A stretch of DNA of 38,679 bases from an uncultured Marvinbryantia sp. (GTDB taxonomy: Bacteria > Bacillota > Clostridia > Lachnospirales > Lachnospiraceae), in the NCBI GenBank assembly GCA_947624335.1, contig CANQJX010000001.1:1-38679 (forward strand), written 5' to 3'. This document shows positions 25,568 through 34,541 of this stretch, piece after piece. The number at the start of each line of letters is the position of its first letter. Positions within the stretch are counted from its first letter, which is position 1. The position numbers were made by a program, and so were the translations under genes. Under the pieces are notes generated by a model. It did no database searches, had not been told where the DNA came from, and saw nothing but the letters and a program-made list of their open reading frames with translations.

Positions 25568-25608
25568 GGCAGACTTGGGAAAAATCTGCCATAGATACTA
25601 TTATTATA
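25568..25608 (-). promoter_or_regulatory. Candidate aquaporin promoter -10 and leader hairpin
   Basis: On the minus strand a TATAAT (25603-25608) is followed by a leader that contains a 6-bp hairpin GGCAGA/TCTGCC (25568-25573 and 25585-25590), just before the AGGAGG. No good -35 is seen. The hairpin could modulate translation; no known riboswitch is recognised. Confidence 0.4.
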
Positions 25609-25668
25609 GCGGGAAAAAGCAAAAAAGTATATGGATTTACTATAAAAAATGCAGCGGGCTGCAAATTT

Positions 25669-26391
25669 TTAAAAAGAAATACTGCTTTGATTTAGATATT
25701 CAATAAAAAGATTTAAGGTATCGTGATAGAGCGTTTTACTGATGGGAATATCATTCCCGGAGGAAAGCTGTATCTGATAGCGCGTGATTTTTGAAATATA
25801 GCTGAGGTTGACAAGGTAACTTCTGTGCGGGCGCACAAACGTAAGATCCGGAAGATGACGTTCCAGTTCTTTTAAAGTTCCGGCGCAGGTCTCTTTTACG
25901 CCGCTTGTCAGATGAATGATAATCTCGTGACCGTAAATTTCAAAAAACAGAATGTCCGCGATGGGGATTCGCAGATGCCCTTTTGCCGTAATAAAATGCA
26001 GGTTCTGCGGCGTGTTTTTATCCAGAAAGCGCGCGACGGCCGCTTCCAGCTTTTTCGGGTCGATTGGTTTGAGCAGATAATGAAGCGGGGCAGCGTCATA
26101 GCTTTCCACCGCATAATCGGGAAGCGCCGTCATAAAAACAATATCTGTCTGGTCGTTCTTTTCCCGGAGCGCTTTTGCAAATTGGAGTCCCTTTTCCGTT
26201 TCGTAATAAATATCCAGAAAAAGAAGATGAAATTTCTGACCGTTTTCCATTGCCTGCATCAAAGCGCAGGGATCTGAAAACGACAGCAGACGGTACGTTA
26301 CCTGACGCGCGTTTAAAGCGGCGGCAAGCATGGTTTTAAAGGAAGATAAAAAGACGGCGTCGTCGTCACAAACAGCAATATTATACATCAT
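25669..26391 (-). CDS. LytTR-family response regulator (AgrA/VirR type)
   Basis: The 240-residue protein has an N-terminal receiver (about 3-122) with the acidic pair at Asp10-Asp11, phospho-acceptor Asp60 (LLFLD) and Lys107 (LLKPID). A C-terminal LytTR DNA-binding domain spans about 135-235, with FVRPHRSYLVN typical of the fold. LytTR regulators bind direct-repeat boxes. Their usual partners are GHKL membrane kinases; such a kinase is encoded about 6 kb away on the same strand (32375-34069). The ATG follows AAAGGA, and a second ATG is adjacent. Confidence 0.9.
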   Translation of the reverse strand: MMYNIAVCDDDAVFLSSFKTMLAAALNARQVTYRLLSFSDPCALMQAMENGQKFHLLFLDIYYETEKGLQFAKALREKNDQTDIVFMTALPDYAVESYDAAPLHYLLKPIDPKKLEAAVARFLDKNTPQNLHFITAKGHLRIPIADILFFEIYGHEIIIHLTSGVKETCAGTLKELERHLPDLTFVRPHRSYLVNLSYISKITRYQIQLSSGNDIPISKTLYHDTLNLFIEYLNQSSISF

Positions 26392-26400
26392 GCGTATAAA

Positions 26401-26460
26401 TCCTTTCGCGCAGGAAATCGCCTGCTTACACAGTATAGCCTATTTTCTCTTTTTTTGCAA
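26401..26460 (-). promoter_or_regulatory. Promoter and leader hairpin of the LytTR regulator gene
   Basis: On the minus strand TTGCAA (26455-26460) and TATACT (26432-26437) have a 17-base spacer. In the short leader GCAGG/CCTGC (26410-26414 and 26421-26425) can form a hairpin directly upstream of the AAAGGA ribosome-binding site. The 222-bp gap to the divergent HD-GYP gene holds no other gene that I can support, and no clear plus-strand promoter was found in it. Confidence 0.55.
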
Positions 26461-26613
26461 ACCGGACGCGAAAAGAGACGCAGTTCTTTTCCTGTTTATG
26501 TTCCAGAGGAGACGATTCATGCAGAAGAATTGTATTTTTATACCATATATGTCATGCTGAATTTAATATGTTCCTAAAGAAACGCGGCAAACAGAAAGAA
26601 AGGGAGACAAAAA

Positions 26614-28659
26614 ATGCCGGAACAGTTAAAGCAGATCGACGTTCTTGTAGTGGACGATAACGCAATGAACCGCAAGCTTGCGGAGAAAATAATTGGAGAA
26701 GATTATAGCGTGGTATCCGTCGACGCGGGGCAGAAAGCGCTGGAGTTTCTGGAAACATGCGAGCCAAAGCTTATTTTGCTCGATTTTCATATGCCGGGGA
26801 TGGACGGCGTGGAGACGATGGAAAAAATCCGCGAAAATCCGGCGTGGAGCAAAATTCCGGTGATTATTCTGACAGCGGATTCCGCACCGGAGACCGAAAA
26901 GGAATTTTTTGTGATGGGCGCGGCGGACTTTATTGTTAAGCCGTTTGTGCCGATGACGGTGAAAAGCCGCATCGGCCGCATGATCGAACTGTACGGGCTA
27001 CGGCGCGATCTGGAGAGCAAGCTGGAGGAAAAGAGCAAATTACTGGAGAAGGTATCTTTAAATTCCATTCTGGCAATCGCAAACACAATTGACGCGAAGG
27101 ACGCGTATACTTCCGGACATTCTGTGCGCGTGGCCAAATGCTCGGAAGAAATTGCAAAAAGACTCGGATGGAGCGAGGAAGAAGTCCGCAACATTTATCA
27201 TATCGGACTGCTGCACGATATCGGAAAAATCGGCGTGCCGGATTCTATTCTTAATAAGCCCAGCCGCCTGAGCGACGAAGAATTTGTGCAGATTAAAAAG
27301 CATCCGGTGATCGGCAGCGAGATTTTAAAAAATATCCGCATGATACCGGGCGTAACGGACGGCGTGCTTTACCACCATGAACGATATGACGGAAAAGGCT
27401 ATCCCTTTGGGCTTGCCGGGGAGGATATCCCGCTATGCGCCCGGATCATTGCGATTGCGGACGCCTACGACGCCATGACCTCCAACCGCATTTACCGTGC
27501 GAAACTGCCCGATATAAGAGTTGTTTCCGAATTTGAGCGTTGCGCGGGCACGCAGTTTGATCCGCATTTAGCGTATATTTTTATACAGATGCTTAACGAA
27601 GGCTTCCATATTCCGCCTGAAGCGAGAAGGGAAGGGGACCGTACCGCGAAGGAACAGTGGAATATCGCGGATGATAACGGCACGCTGTTAAGCCGGGTAC
27701 TGTCGGAATACGGTTCCGGGAAAAACGCCTTAGATTCTCTTACCAGCCTTCATAACCGCGGCTACGGCGAAAAAGCAATCGACGAGATTTTAAGCGAGGG
27801 ACGCAAAGGCGCGCTGCTGCTGCTGGATCTGGACGATTTTAAAAATGTAAACGATACATACGGACACCTGATGGGCGATAAAGTGCTGAAGCTGCTCGCG
27901 TCCGCCCTGTCCTCCGAGGTGGAGGATAAGGATGTTGTGTGCAGGCTGGGCGGCGATGAGTTTGTCGTATTTTTTGCGGACGACACGGACAAAGAAAAGA
28001 TAGAGGCGCGATGCCATAAAGTAATGGACATTTTTGCAAAGAGCCTGCGGGATATCGGCTGCGGGGACGTTACGCACGTTTCCGCCGGGATCGCGCTGTG
28101 CCCGACGGACGGAAAAACCTTTTCCACGCTATACAGCAATGCGGACAAAGCGCTCTATTATGTGAAGGAAAACGGAAAAAATGCCTGCAGCTTTTTCCGC
28201 GGCGTACAGGCGGGAAAACGGGCGAAAAAACCGGACAATATGGATCTGGATCACATCCGCCATATTTTGGAGGGGAAACTCGACGAGAGCAAAGGACTCT
28301 TTAAAGTTCCGTATGAAGAGTTTGCCAATCTTTACAGCTATTTATCCCGCTGCGTAAAACGGAAAGGACAGATGGTGCAGACGCTTTTATTTACCCTGGG
28401 CAGCGAGGGCGTCGATTTGGACAACAGCGTCTATGAGGACGCCATGTCCACGCTGGAGGTCGCCGCCGCGTATTCGCTGCGCATGGTGGACGTGGGCTGC
28501 CGATACAGCAGCCTGCAGTACATAGTGATCCTGGTGGATACCAATATGGAAAACGGCAGAATGGTGGCGGACCGGGTCATCAACCAGTTTTATAAGATCT
28601 ATTCCGGAACCAGCGTTACCTTATCTTACGACATCCAGACCATGGTGGTGAACGCATAA
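26614..28659 (+). CDS. Response regulator with HD-GYP and GGDEF domains (cyclic-di-GMP turnover)
   Basis: The 681-residue cytoplasmic protein is built as receiver (4-122, acidic pair at 14-15, phospho-acceptor Asp57, Lys109), coiled linker (125-148), HD-GYP phosphodiesterase (about 150-325; HDIGK at 201-205, HHERYDGKGYP at 254-264), and GGDEF diguanylate cyclase (about 370-525; DSLTSLHNR then RLGGDEF, GGDEF intact at 446-450). A C-terminal domain (about 540-680) resembles a GGDEF fold without its motif. The RxxD inhibitory site reads ExxD, so product inhibition there is not expected. The hybrid kinase begins one base after its stop. Domain calls are firm; the net direction of activity is not known. 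Confidence 0.93.
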   Translation: MPEQLKQIDVLVVDDNAMNRKLAEKIIGEDYSVVSVDAGQKALEFLETCEPKLILLDFHMPGMDGVETMEKIRENPAWSKIPVIILTADSAPETEKEFFVMGAADFIVKPFVPMTVKSRIGRMIELYGLRRDLESKLEEKSKLLEKVSLNSILAIANTIDAKDAYTSGHSVRVAKCSEEIAKRLGWSEEEVRNIYHIGLLHDIGKIGVPDSILNKPSRLSDEEFVQIKKHPVIGSEILKNIRMIPGVTDGVLYHHERYDGKGYPFGLAGEDIPLCARIIAIADAYDAMTSNRIYRAKLPDIRVVSEFERCAGTQFDPHLAYIFIQMLNEGFHIPPEARREGDRTAKEQWNIADDNGTLLSRVLSEYGSGKNALDSLTSLHNRGYGEKAIDEILSEGRKGALLLLDLDDFKNVNDTYGHLMGDKVLKLLASALSSEVEDKDVVCRLGGDEFVVFFADDTDKEKIEARCHKVMDIFAKSLRDIGCGDVTHVSAGIALCPTDGKTFSTLYSNADKALYYVKENGKNACSFFRGVQAGKRAKKPDNMDLDHIRHILEGKLDESKGLFKVPYEEFANLYSYLSRCVKRKGQMVQTLLFTLGSEGVDLDNSVYEDAMSTLEVAAAYSLRMVDVGCRYSSLQYIVILVDTNMENGRMVADRVINQFYKIYSGTSVTLSYDIQTMVVNA

Positions 28660-28660
28660 T

Positions 28661-31600
28661 ATGAAACGGAAAACACGCTCAGACAAAATCAGCCTGCGGA
28701 CCAACGATATCCTGATCGCGGCGATTTCCGCCGTGTTTGCGGCGGTCATGCTCGTAAATATTTTTGTGATGTATAATGTGGCGGCGGGCAAATCCAGAGA
28801 AATCCGCGGCATGCGGATGGAAAATACCGTGACGGATTTGCAGCAGATGCTCAAACGCGCGGAGAACGCGCTTGTCCGCATCGGCGCTTCGCTGGAGGAA
28901 ATGCTGGACGAGGACGCGACGCAGGAAGAAATCCGCCAGTTTCTGAAAGAACAAAAAGAAATGGAAGTGGAACTGTCGGGCGGAACCTGTCTGAATGTGT
29001 TTTGCACGATCCAAAATGAAACATTGATTTCCGGAATGGAAACGCCGGCGGATTATGTGATGCAGGACCGGGGCTGGTATAAGGGCCTGATGGCGTGCAA
29101 GCGCGGCGATATCTATATCTCGCAGGTATACGACGACGCGTTTACGGACGGGATGTGTTTTACGGTAGCAAAAGTGCTGCCGGACGGAGAGACGATCATT
29201 TGTCTGGACTATGGCATTTCCGGGATCCAGGCGTTTGTGGAAGCGATGGGCGAAGACGGGGACGCGGATGCGCTGATCGCGGATAAAGATGGAACGATTA
29301 TCGGCTATCCGGATATTTCCCTGGTAGGAGAAAAAATTTCCTCAAAGCTTCCGGAATTTCAAAACGTATTTACAAAAGTGGTGACCGGAGGCGGAGCGGA
29401 TCAGTCTTTTTCCATGACGTCGCGGGCGGGGAACAATACGGTGTTTTGCAACCGCACGGAAAACGGCTGGTATCTGATGCTGCGCGTCAGCAACCGCGCG
29501 CTTTACCGCGACAGCTATTTTCAGCTTTTGCGCAACGTGATCGTCATGCTGGCGATGGTGAGCGTATTTATCCTGTTTTATTTGTTTGCCTGCCGGCAGC
29601 GTCTGCGCGCCGAACAGGAATTAGAGAAAAAGGAAGAACTGCTTTTAAGCATGCCGGAAACGTTCCGCGCGCCGTTTGAAAAAATGGCGGACGAGCGGGC
29701 GAGCTATGCGCGGCCGGAAAAGAAAAAGAAACGCGCGGCCGTTACGGAGCGGGAACGGCGCTGGTTTGAGACGAGCATTATCGTTGCGCTTACGCTGACG
29801 ATGCTCCTGACGATTTCTATTATCACGGCCATGACATTTCGCTACAGCCGCGCGAAGATGGAAGAAGAAGCGCGCGGCTATAACTATAAGGTAAGCGCGT
29901 GGATTCTGGAGCAGAAAAGCATGCTGGACATGTTTTCCTACACGGTGGCGGCAGAGCCGCAGCTTTTGGAAGACTACGAAGAAATGGTAGGATTTTTGGA
30001 CCGGATTACCAGGCGCTATCAGGGCGTTTCCGCTACTTATATTGCGAATCCGGATTTCCCGCACGGGCATCCGATGGTAATGAACAACGGATGGGTGCCG
30101 GACGAGGATTATGTGGAGGAAGAACGCCCGTGGTACACCGGAGCGATGGAGACGGAAGACGGATTTCATATTACGGAGCCTTACTACGACGCGCGCACCG
30201 GGAAATACTGCGTTACGTTTTCCAAAAAGGTGGAGACAGACAGCGGGGAATTTCTGGGGGTATTTGCAATTGATTTCTACCTGGACGTGCTGATCGAAAT
30301 TCTGGGGGACGGTTATTCGGGAAGCGGTTATGCGTTCCTGGTGGACAAGGACGGGCGCGTAATCAATCATCCCAATCCGGAATATCAGTTTAACGGCGAA
30401 AACGATGTCAACATCCATAATCTGATATACGACAAGGTTTACGGATCCACGCAGATCGAGCTTCTGCAGGACTATGACAAAAAATTAAAGGCCTGTATTT
30501 CCATGGAAGAAAGTCTTTCTAATTTTAAAGTCATTGTCGTAAACGATTTCTGGAAAATTTACGGAGACGTAGTAATATATGCGATACTTTTCCTGACGCT
30601 GTTCGGGGTCTGCATCAGCGCGGTTATGCTGCTGATGCACAGAATGGTCCGCTGGCAGCAGGAAACCGACGTACAGCTAAAAGAAGCCGCGGACGCCGCG
30701 CGGGCGGCGGATCAGGCAAAATCTCTTTTCCTGGCGCAGATGAGCCACGAGATCCGCACGCCGATCAACGCGGTGCTTGGCATGAACGAAATGATCCTGC
30801 GCGAAAACAAGGATTCCGATATTCAGGAATACGCCGTGCAGATTCAGAGCGCAGGGGCGACACTGCTGTCGCTGATCAACGGAATTCTGGACTTTACCAA
30901 AATTGAAAGCGGGAAAATGGAACTGCAGCCGGTAAAATATGAAACCGGAATGTTGATCCTGAATCTGATGAATCTTGTCTCGGACAGGGCGCGGGCAAAA
31001 AATCTGGAACTGAATCTGGAAATCGATCCGACGCTTCCGGAAGCGCTTTACGGAGACGACGTGCGGGTGCGCCAGATCATTACCAACCTTTTGACAAACG
31101 CGGTGAAGTATACGCAGAAAGGCAGCGTTACATTAAAGATAAACGGCCGGCGCGAGGGAAAGGAAGATATTTTTCTCTGCGTGGAGGTACGGGACACCGG
31201 CATCGGCATTCGTCAGGAAGACATGGAGCGGCTGTTCGGAATGTTCCAGCGTCTGGACGAAGAGCGTAACCGCAACATAGAAGGAACCGGATTGGGTATT
31301 CCGATTGTACAGAATCTTTTGCATATGATGGGAAGCGAACTGAAAGTGGAGAGTACCTACGGGGAAGGTTCGGTTTTCTCATTTGAACTGAAGCAGAAAG
31401 TGATGTCCGACCGGGAGATCGGCGATTACCGCAAGAGCCTGCAGAAGCTGGTGGAGCAGAAGGAAAAGCAGGAATATGTCTACGCGCCGGAGGCGCATGT
31501 GCTGATTGTGGACGATAATATGGTGAATCTGCGCGTGATACGCAATTTGTTAAAGCGAAACGGCGTACAGGTAGATACGGCGTTAAGCGGGGCGGAGTGC

Positions 31601-32365
31601 ATAGAGCGTGTGCGGGACGCGCGCTATGACATTATCTTTCTGGATCACATGATGCCGCAGATGGACGGAATCCTTACCTTCCAAAAGCTAAAAGAAGAAC
31701 ATCTGCTTCTTCCGGATACGGCGGTGATTATGATGACGGCAAACGATATTGTGGGCGCGCGCGAGGAGTATTTACGGCAGGGATTCCACGACTATTTGTC
31801 AAAACCGGTTAAGGTTAAGGAACTGGAAGAACAACTGGCAAAGCATTTGCCAAAAGAAATGATCCGCTATCGGAAAGCCAGCGCGGCGCCGGAAGAAACA
31901 AACCGGCCTTCCGGACAGGAAAAGCCCTCTTTGCCGCCGCGGCGCGAAGAGACGGCTCAGCAGCCGGTAAACGAAGCCGAACAGGCAAAGGCAAAGGAAA
32001 ACCAACCAGAAACGATTCCCGGCGTGGATTTTTCCATCGGACTTACTTACTGCGCGGATAGCTGGGAGTTTTATCTGGAAATGCTGGAGGAGTATGTAAA
32101 AGGAGACGCGTCGGAAGAAATAGACGGATATATCCAAAGCAAAGACTGGGGTAACTACCTGATTCAGGTACACGCGCTAAAAAGCAGCTCCCGCACCATT
32201 GGGGCGCAGGAACTTTTTGAGCAGGCGCTTGCCGTTGAGACGGCGGTAAAAGAAACGGATTATGCGTTTGCCGAAGCGCATCATCAGGCTCTGATGCAGG
32301 ATTACCGCAAACTTCTCACACAGATTCGGGAATATATAAGCAGACAATCAGGAACAGAGGCTTAG
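28661..32365 (+). CDS. Hybrid sensor histidine kinase with two Cache-like modules, receiver and Hpt
   Basis: The 1234-residue protein has four membrane segments. TM1 (about 17-40) and TM2 (291-312) enclose one extracytoplasmic domain, and TM3 (371-392) and TM4 (637-660) enclose another; both have the WY and YxD features of double-Cache sensors (RGWYKG, RPWYTG). A cytoplasmic HisKA domain with His696 (SHEIRTP) follows, then HATPase (DTGIGI, GTGLGI), receiver (about 945-1060, phospho-acceptor Asp995, Lys1048) and Hpt (His1171 in HALKSSS). It is almost fused to the HD-GYP/GGDEF gene upstream, whose receiver is the likely end of the relay. Ligands cannot be read. Confidence 0.93.
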   Translation: MKRKTRSDKISLRTNDILIAAISAVFAAVMLVNIFVMYNVAAGKSREIRGMRMENTVTDLQQMLKRAENALVRIGASLEEMLDEDATQEEIRQFLKEQKEMEVELSGGTCLNVFCTIQNETLISGMETPADYVMQDRGWYKGLMACKRGDIYISQVYDDAFTDGMCFTVAKVLPDGETIICLDYGISGIQAFVEAMGEDGDADALIADKDGTIIGYPDISLVGEKISSKLPEFQNVFTKVVTGGGADQSFSMTSRAGNNTVFCNRTENGWYLMLRVSNRALYRDSYFQLLRNVIVMLAMVSVFILFYLFACRQRLRAEQELEKKEELLLSMPETFRAPFEKMADERASYARPEKKKKRAAVTERERRWFETSIIVALTLTMLLTISIITAMTFRYSRAKMEEEARGYNYKVSAWILEQKSMLDMFSYTVAAEPQLLEDYEEMVGFLDRITRRYQGVSATYIANPDFPHGHPMVMNNGWVPDEDYVEEERPWYTGAMETEDGFHITEPYYDARTGKYCVTFSKKVETDSGEFLGVFAIDFYLDVLIEILGDGYSGSGYAFLVDKDGRVINHPNPEYQFNGENDVNIHNLIYDKVYGSTQIELLQDYDKKLKACISMEESLSNFKVIVVNDFWKIYGDVVIYAILFLTLFGVCISAVMLLMHRMVRWQQETDVQLKEAADAARAADQAKSLFLAQMSHEIRTPINAVLGMNEMILRENKDSDIQEYAVQIQSAGATLLSLINGILDFTKIESGKMELQPVKYETGMLILNLMNLVSDRARAKNLELNLEIDPTLPEALYGDDVRVRQIITNLLTNAVKYTQKGSVTLKINGRREGKEDIFLCVEVRDTGIGIRQEDMERLFGMFQRLDEERNRNIEGTGLGIPIVQNLLHMMGSELKVESTYGEGSVFSFELKQKVMSDREIGDYRKSLQKLVEQKEKQEYVYAPEAHVLIVDDNMVNLRVIRNLLKRNGVQVDTALSGAECIERVRDARYDIIFLDHMMPQMDGILTFQKLKEEHLLLPDTAVIMMTANDIVGAREEYLRQGFHDYLSKPVKVKELEEQLAKHLPKEMIRYRKASAAPEETNRPSGQEKPSLPPRREETAQQPVNEAEQAKAKENQPETIPGVDFSIGLTYCADSWEFYLEMLEEYVKGDASEEIDGYIQSKDWGNYLIQVHALKSSSRTIGAQELFEQALAVETAVKETDYAFAEAHHQALMQDYRKLLTQIREYISRQSGTEA

Positions 32366-32374
32366 GCGCTGGCG

Positions 32375-34069
32375 TCAGCGCTTAAGCTGAAGCGCCGTTT
32401 TTACGGTAAAAATACCGTCGGCGTTGGCGGTTACAAGATCGGAATTATAAGCCTGACAGATCCTGCGCATAATTTGAAGCCCCCAGCCGTGCGATAAATC
32501 GCCGCCGTTTTCTTCTGCTTCCGGCGGGGCGTCAGACGTACTGTTGGAACAACTGATGGCGAGAAAATTGCCCGTCAGGACGGCGCGAAAATAAATATGC
32601 CTTTTTTCTGCTTCCACTTTTTGACAGGCATGGAACGCGTTGTCAAACATATTCATAAGCAGCGAACACAAATCCTCGTCTTTGACCGGCAGATTCTTTG
32701 GAATGTTTACATTGCTTTCAAAGCGGATGCCTTCGTTTTGCGCCCGCGCGGAGGCGGAGTTTAAAATCACGTCAAAAACAAAATTTTCTGTATAATGCAC
32801 CCGGTCAAGTTCGGACAACTGGGCGTTTTTCTTTTTTAAGTATGCGCCGAGGTCATCCAGTCTTTTTTGCTCGTAAAACATCCCCAGCGTCAAAAGATCA
32901 TTTTTCCATTCATGGCGCATTGATTCGGTGCGCTTTGCGGTGCTTACAATATTGGCGTAGCCGGAAGCGACGGCGGCGGCCTGCGTTTCCAGAACGGATT
33001 TTTCGGAGATAATTTTTGATATGGATCGGATCTGATCGATCAGCGTCGCCGCCGTGCAGATCAGAATCAGATACTGCGCGGCAAGGCTGATTGCCGTCGA
33101 AAAAGCCCTGGAATAGAGCAAATCCGCCAGCGCTCCGATGGAGGCGATTGCCAGCGGTACGTTTTCTATGATCAGCGTCAAAACGTAAGCGGCCATAATG
33201 ATGCCGGATAAGATAAAGCTGATGATCATAAAATATTTTAAAGAACGTTTTTTCCGGTTGAGAATCAAATATATGAGGATACATATAAATGTGATATACG
33301 GAAACGCTCCGGGAGCGGCAGCTAAAAATCCGGATTGGATTTGGACGCCGACGGCGCCTGTTCCAAAAAGCAGCGAAAAGCAATAACATCCCACTCCGAA
33401 CGCAAGAAACAGCAGGCTGAAATCCGGTTTAAAAAAAGCGGCGCTTATGAAAAACAGACCGATCAAAAGAATAAATACGGCGCCGGACATACCCGCGGGA
33501 AGCGCCGACAGATTTGTCGCCGCCGCCATATGCTGATCTATCAGCGCGGCGGATTCTGCGGAAATAATGGGCGGGAAAATATAATTGTGCAGATCTTTGT
33601 ACCGGACGTTAACGGTAAGCTCTCGATCTTTGCCGCTTTTTTCTACGGTTGCCTTAACAGAAGGAACCCCGACAAGACTATCCGGCGCGCTGATTTCGCC
33701 CGAATATACAATACGGTTGTCAATCAAAAGCTGCGCGTTTCCGGTTCCGAATCTTAAAATGACGTCGATATCCGTTTCATTTTTTTCCATGGTATAGGTT
33801 ACGGTATATACGCCGTCCGTGCGGGGCGCGTCATAGGCAGGGAGCGTTAGTTCCGTCGTTTTCCCGCTGTCGGCGCGAAAAAGCGCGCTGTCTTCTTTTA
33901 AGAAGATATTGCCTAAATCAGAACTGCCCGTAAAGATCCCGAAAATACCGGAGACGGACAGGCAGACAGCGAGAAATATAAAAATTAAAATCCAGTTCTT
34001 TACTTTGCCCATATGTTTTTGAAATGATAACGACGCGTATTTTACGCCTGCCGTATCATCCTTTCCCAA
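32375..34069 (-). CDS. 7TM sensor histidine kinase with GHKL ATPase domain
   Basis: The 564-residue protein has TM1 (about 26-46), a beta-rich extracytoplasmic domain (about 70-170), then a block of seven further membrane helices (about 195-345) as in 7TMR-DISM receptors. A short dimerisation helix carries His386 in MRHEWKND, followed by a GHKL ATPase (MFDNAFHAC, HGWGLQIM). This kinase class normally signals to LytTR regulators, and the one at 25669-26391 is a fair candidate partner. The start is uncertain: the TTG at 34069 is used, and an ATG at 34012 would give 545 residues; neither has a strong ribosome-binding site. No cysteine-protease or peptide-pheromone gene accompanies it. Confidence 0.87.
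   Translation of the reverse strand: MGKDDTAGVKYASLSFQKHMGKVKNWILIFIFLAVCLSVSGIFGIFTGSSDLGNIFLKEDSALFRADSGKTTELTLPAYDAPRTDGVYTVTYTMEKNETDIDVILRFGTGNAQLLIDNRIVYSGEISAPDSLVGVPSVKATVEKSGKDRELTVNVRYKDLHNYIFPPIISAESAALIDQHMAAATNLSALPAGMSGAVFILLIGLFFISAAFFKPDFSLLFLAFGVGCYCFSLLFGTGAVGVQIQSGFLAAAPGAFPYITFICILIYLILNRKKRSLKYFMIISFILSGIIMAAYVLTLIIENVPLAIASIGALADLLYSRAFSTAISLAAQYLILICTAATLIDQIRSISKIISEKSVLETQAAAVASGYANIVSTAKRTESMRHEWKNDLLTLGMFYEQKRLDDLGAYLKKKNAQLSELDRVHYTENFVFDVILNSASARAQNEGIRFESNVNIPKNLPVKDEDLCSLLMNMFDNAFHACQKVEAEKRHIYFRAVLTGNFLAISCSNSTSDAPPEAEENGGDLSHGWGLQIMRRICQAYNSDLVTANADGIFTVKTALQLKR
32378..32402 (+). terminator. Terminator after the hybrid kinase
   Basis: GCGCTT (32378-32383) and AAGCGC (32390-32395) form a stem with a 6-base loop followed by a T5 run. 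It overlaps the last codons of the convergent GHKL kinase gene, whose stop lies only 9 bases from the hybrid kinase stop. Confidence 0.65.
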
Positions 34070-34154
34070 AAGTAATCTTCAAAAGTAGCCTAATTCATTG
34101 TATCAGAACCCCCGTCTGATTGCCATATAAATTTTCCCCACAAAAAAAGCATAT

Positions 34155-34186
34155 TAAAAACCGGAACTCTCTTTCAAGAATTCCGG
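34155..34186 (-). terminator. Terminator after tRNA-Arg
   Basis: On the minus strand CCGGAA (34186-34181) and TTCCGG (34166-34161) form a stem, followed by a T5 run. It begins 8 bases after the tRNA 3' end. Confidence 0.88.
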
Positions 34187-34193
34187 CTCTTAG

Positions 34194-34265
34194 CGTTCCC
34201 TGCGAGAATCGAACTCACAACTAGCGCTTAGGAGGCGCTTGTTATATCCATTTAACTAAGGGAAC
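34194..34265 (-). tRNA. tRNA-Arg (anticodon CCU)
   Basis: The minus strand folds as a 72-nt cloverleaf: acceptor GTTCCCT pairs with AGGGAAC, D stem GTTA/TAAC, anticodon stem AGCGC/GCGCT with loop CTCCTAA (anticodon CCT), and T arm GTGAG-TTCGATT-CTCGC. The discriminator is G, and CCA is not encoded. It reads AGG. A promoter and a terminator flank it, making it a single-tRNA transcription unit. Confidence 0.93.
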
Positions 34266-34290
34266 CGATACGGCAATCAAACACTTCTAC

Positions 34291-34319
34291 ATTGTACCTT
34301 TTTTTCGTTTAGAATGCAA
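34291..34319 (-). promoter_or_regulatory. Promoter of tRNA-Arg
   Basis: On the minus strand TTGCAT (34314-34319) and TACAAT (34291-34296) have a 17-base spacer, about 26 bases upstream of the tRNA. Confidence 0.7.
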
Positions 34320-34452
34320 CTGTTTTCTTTGGCGGGCACTGTTTGGCGGCCCGGCGGAAGTGGGGGTTTATCTGTATGGCGCAGCCCCTTTCGTTAAAGG
34401 AGATTTCAGGGTTTTCATTTTCGAAGCGGTATGGTATCATACGTTCAGCAGG

Positions 34453-34482
34453 AAAGTATGCTGCAAAAAAGTATGCTGCAAA
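34453..34482. repeat. Perfect 15-bp tandem duplication upstream of proC
   Basis: AAAGTATGCTGCAAA occurs twice back to back (34453-34467 and 34468-34482). It lies in the 200-base gap between the tRNA-Arg promoter and proC, downstream of a possible -10 (TATCAT near 34435). No coding function is supported. Confidence 0.8.
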
Positions 34483-34541
34483 AGTGCGGCGAACGTCTTT
34501 TTAAACGATCCGCGTCAGCGGGATAACGGAGGTATCAAAAA

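Noticed and set aside
25669..34069. A peptide-pheromone quorum system of the agr type
   Set aside because: The LytTR and GHKL genes are present, but no AgrB-like protease or short pheromone precursor was found in the gaps.
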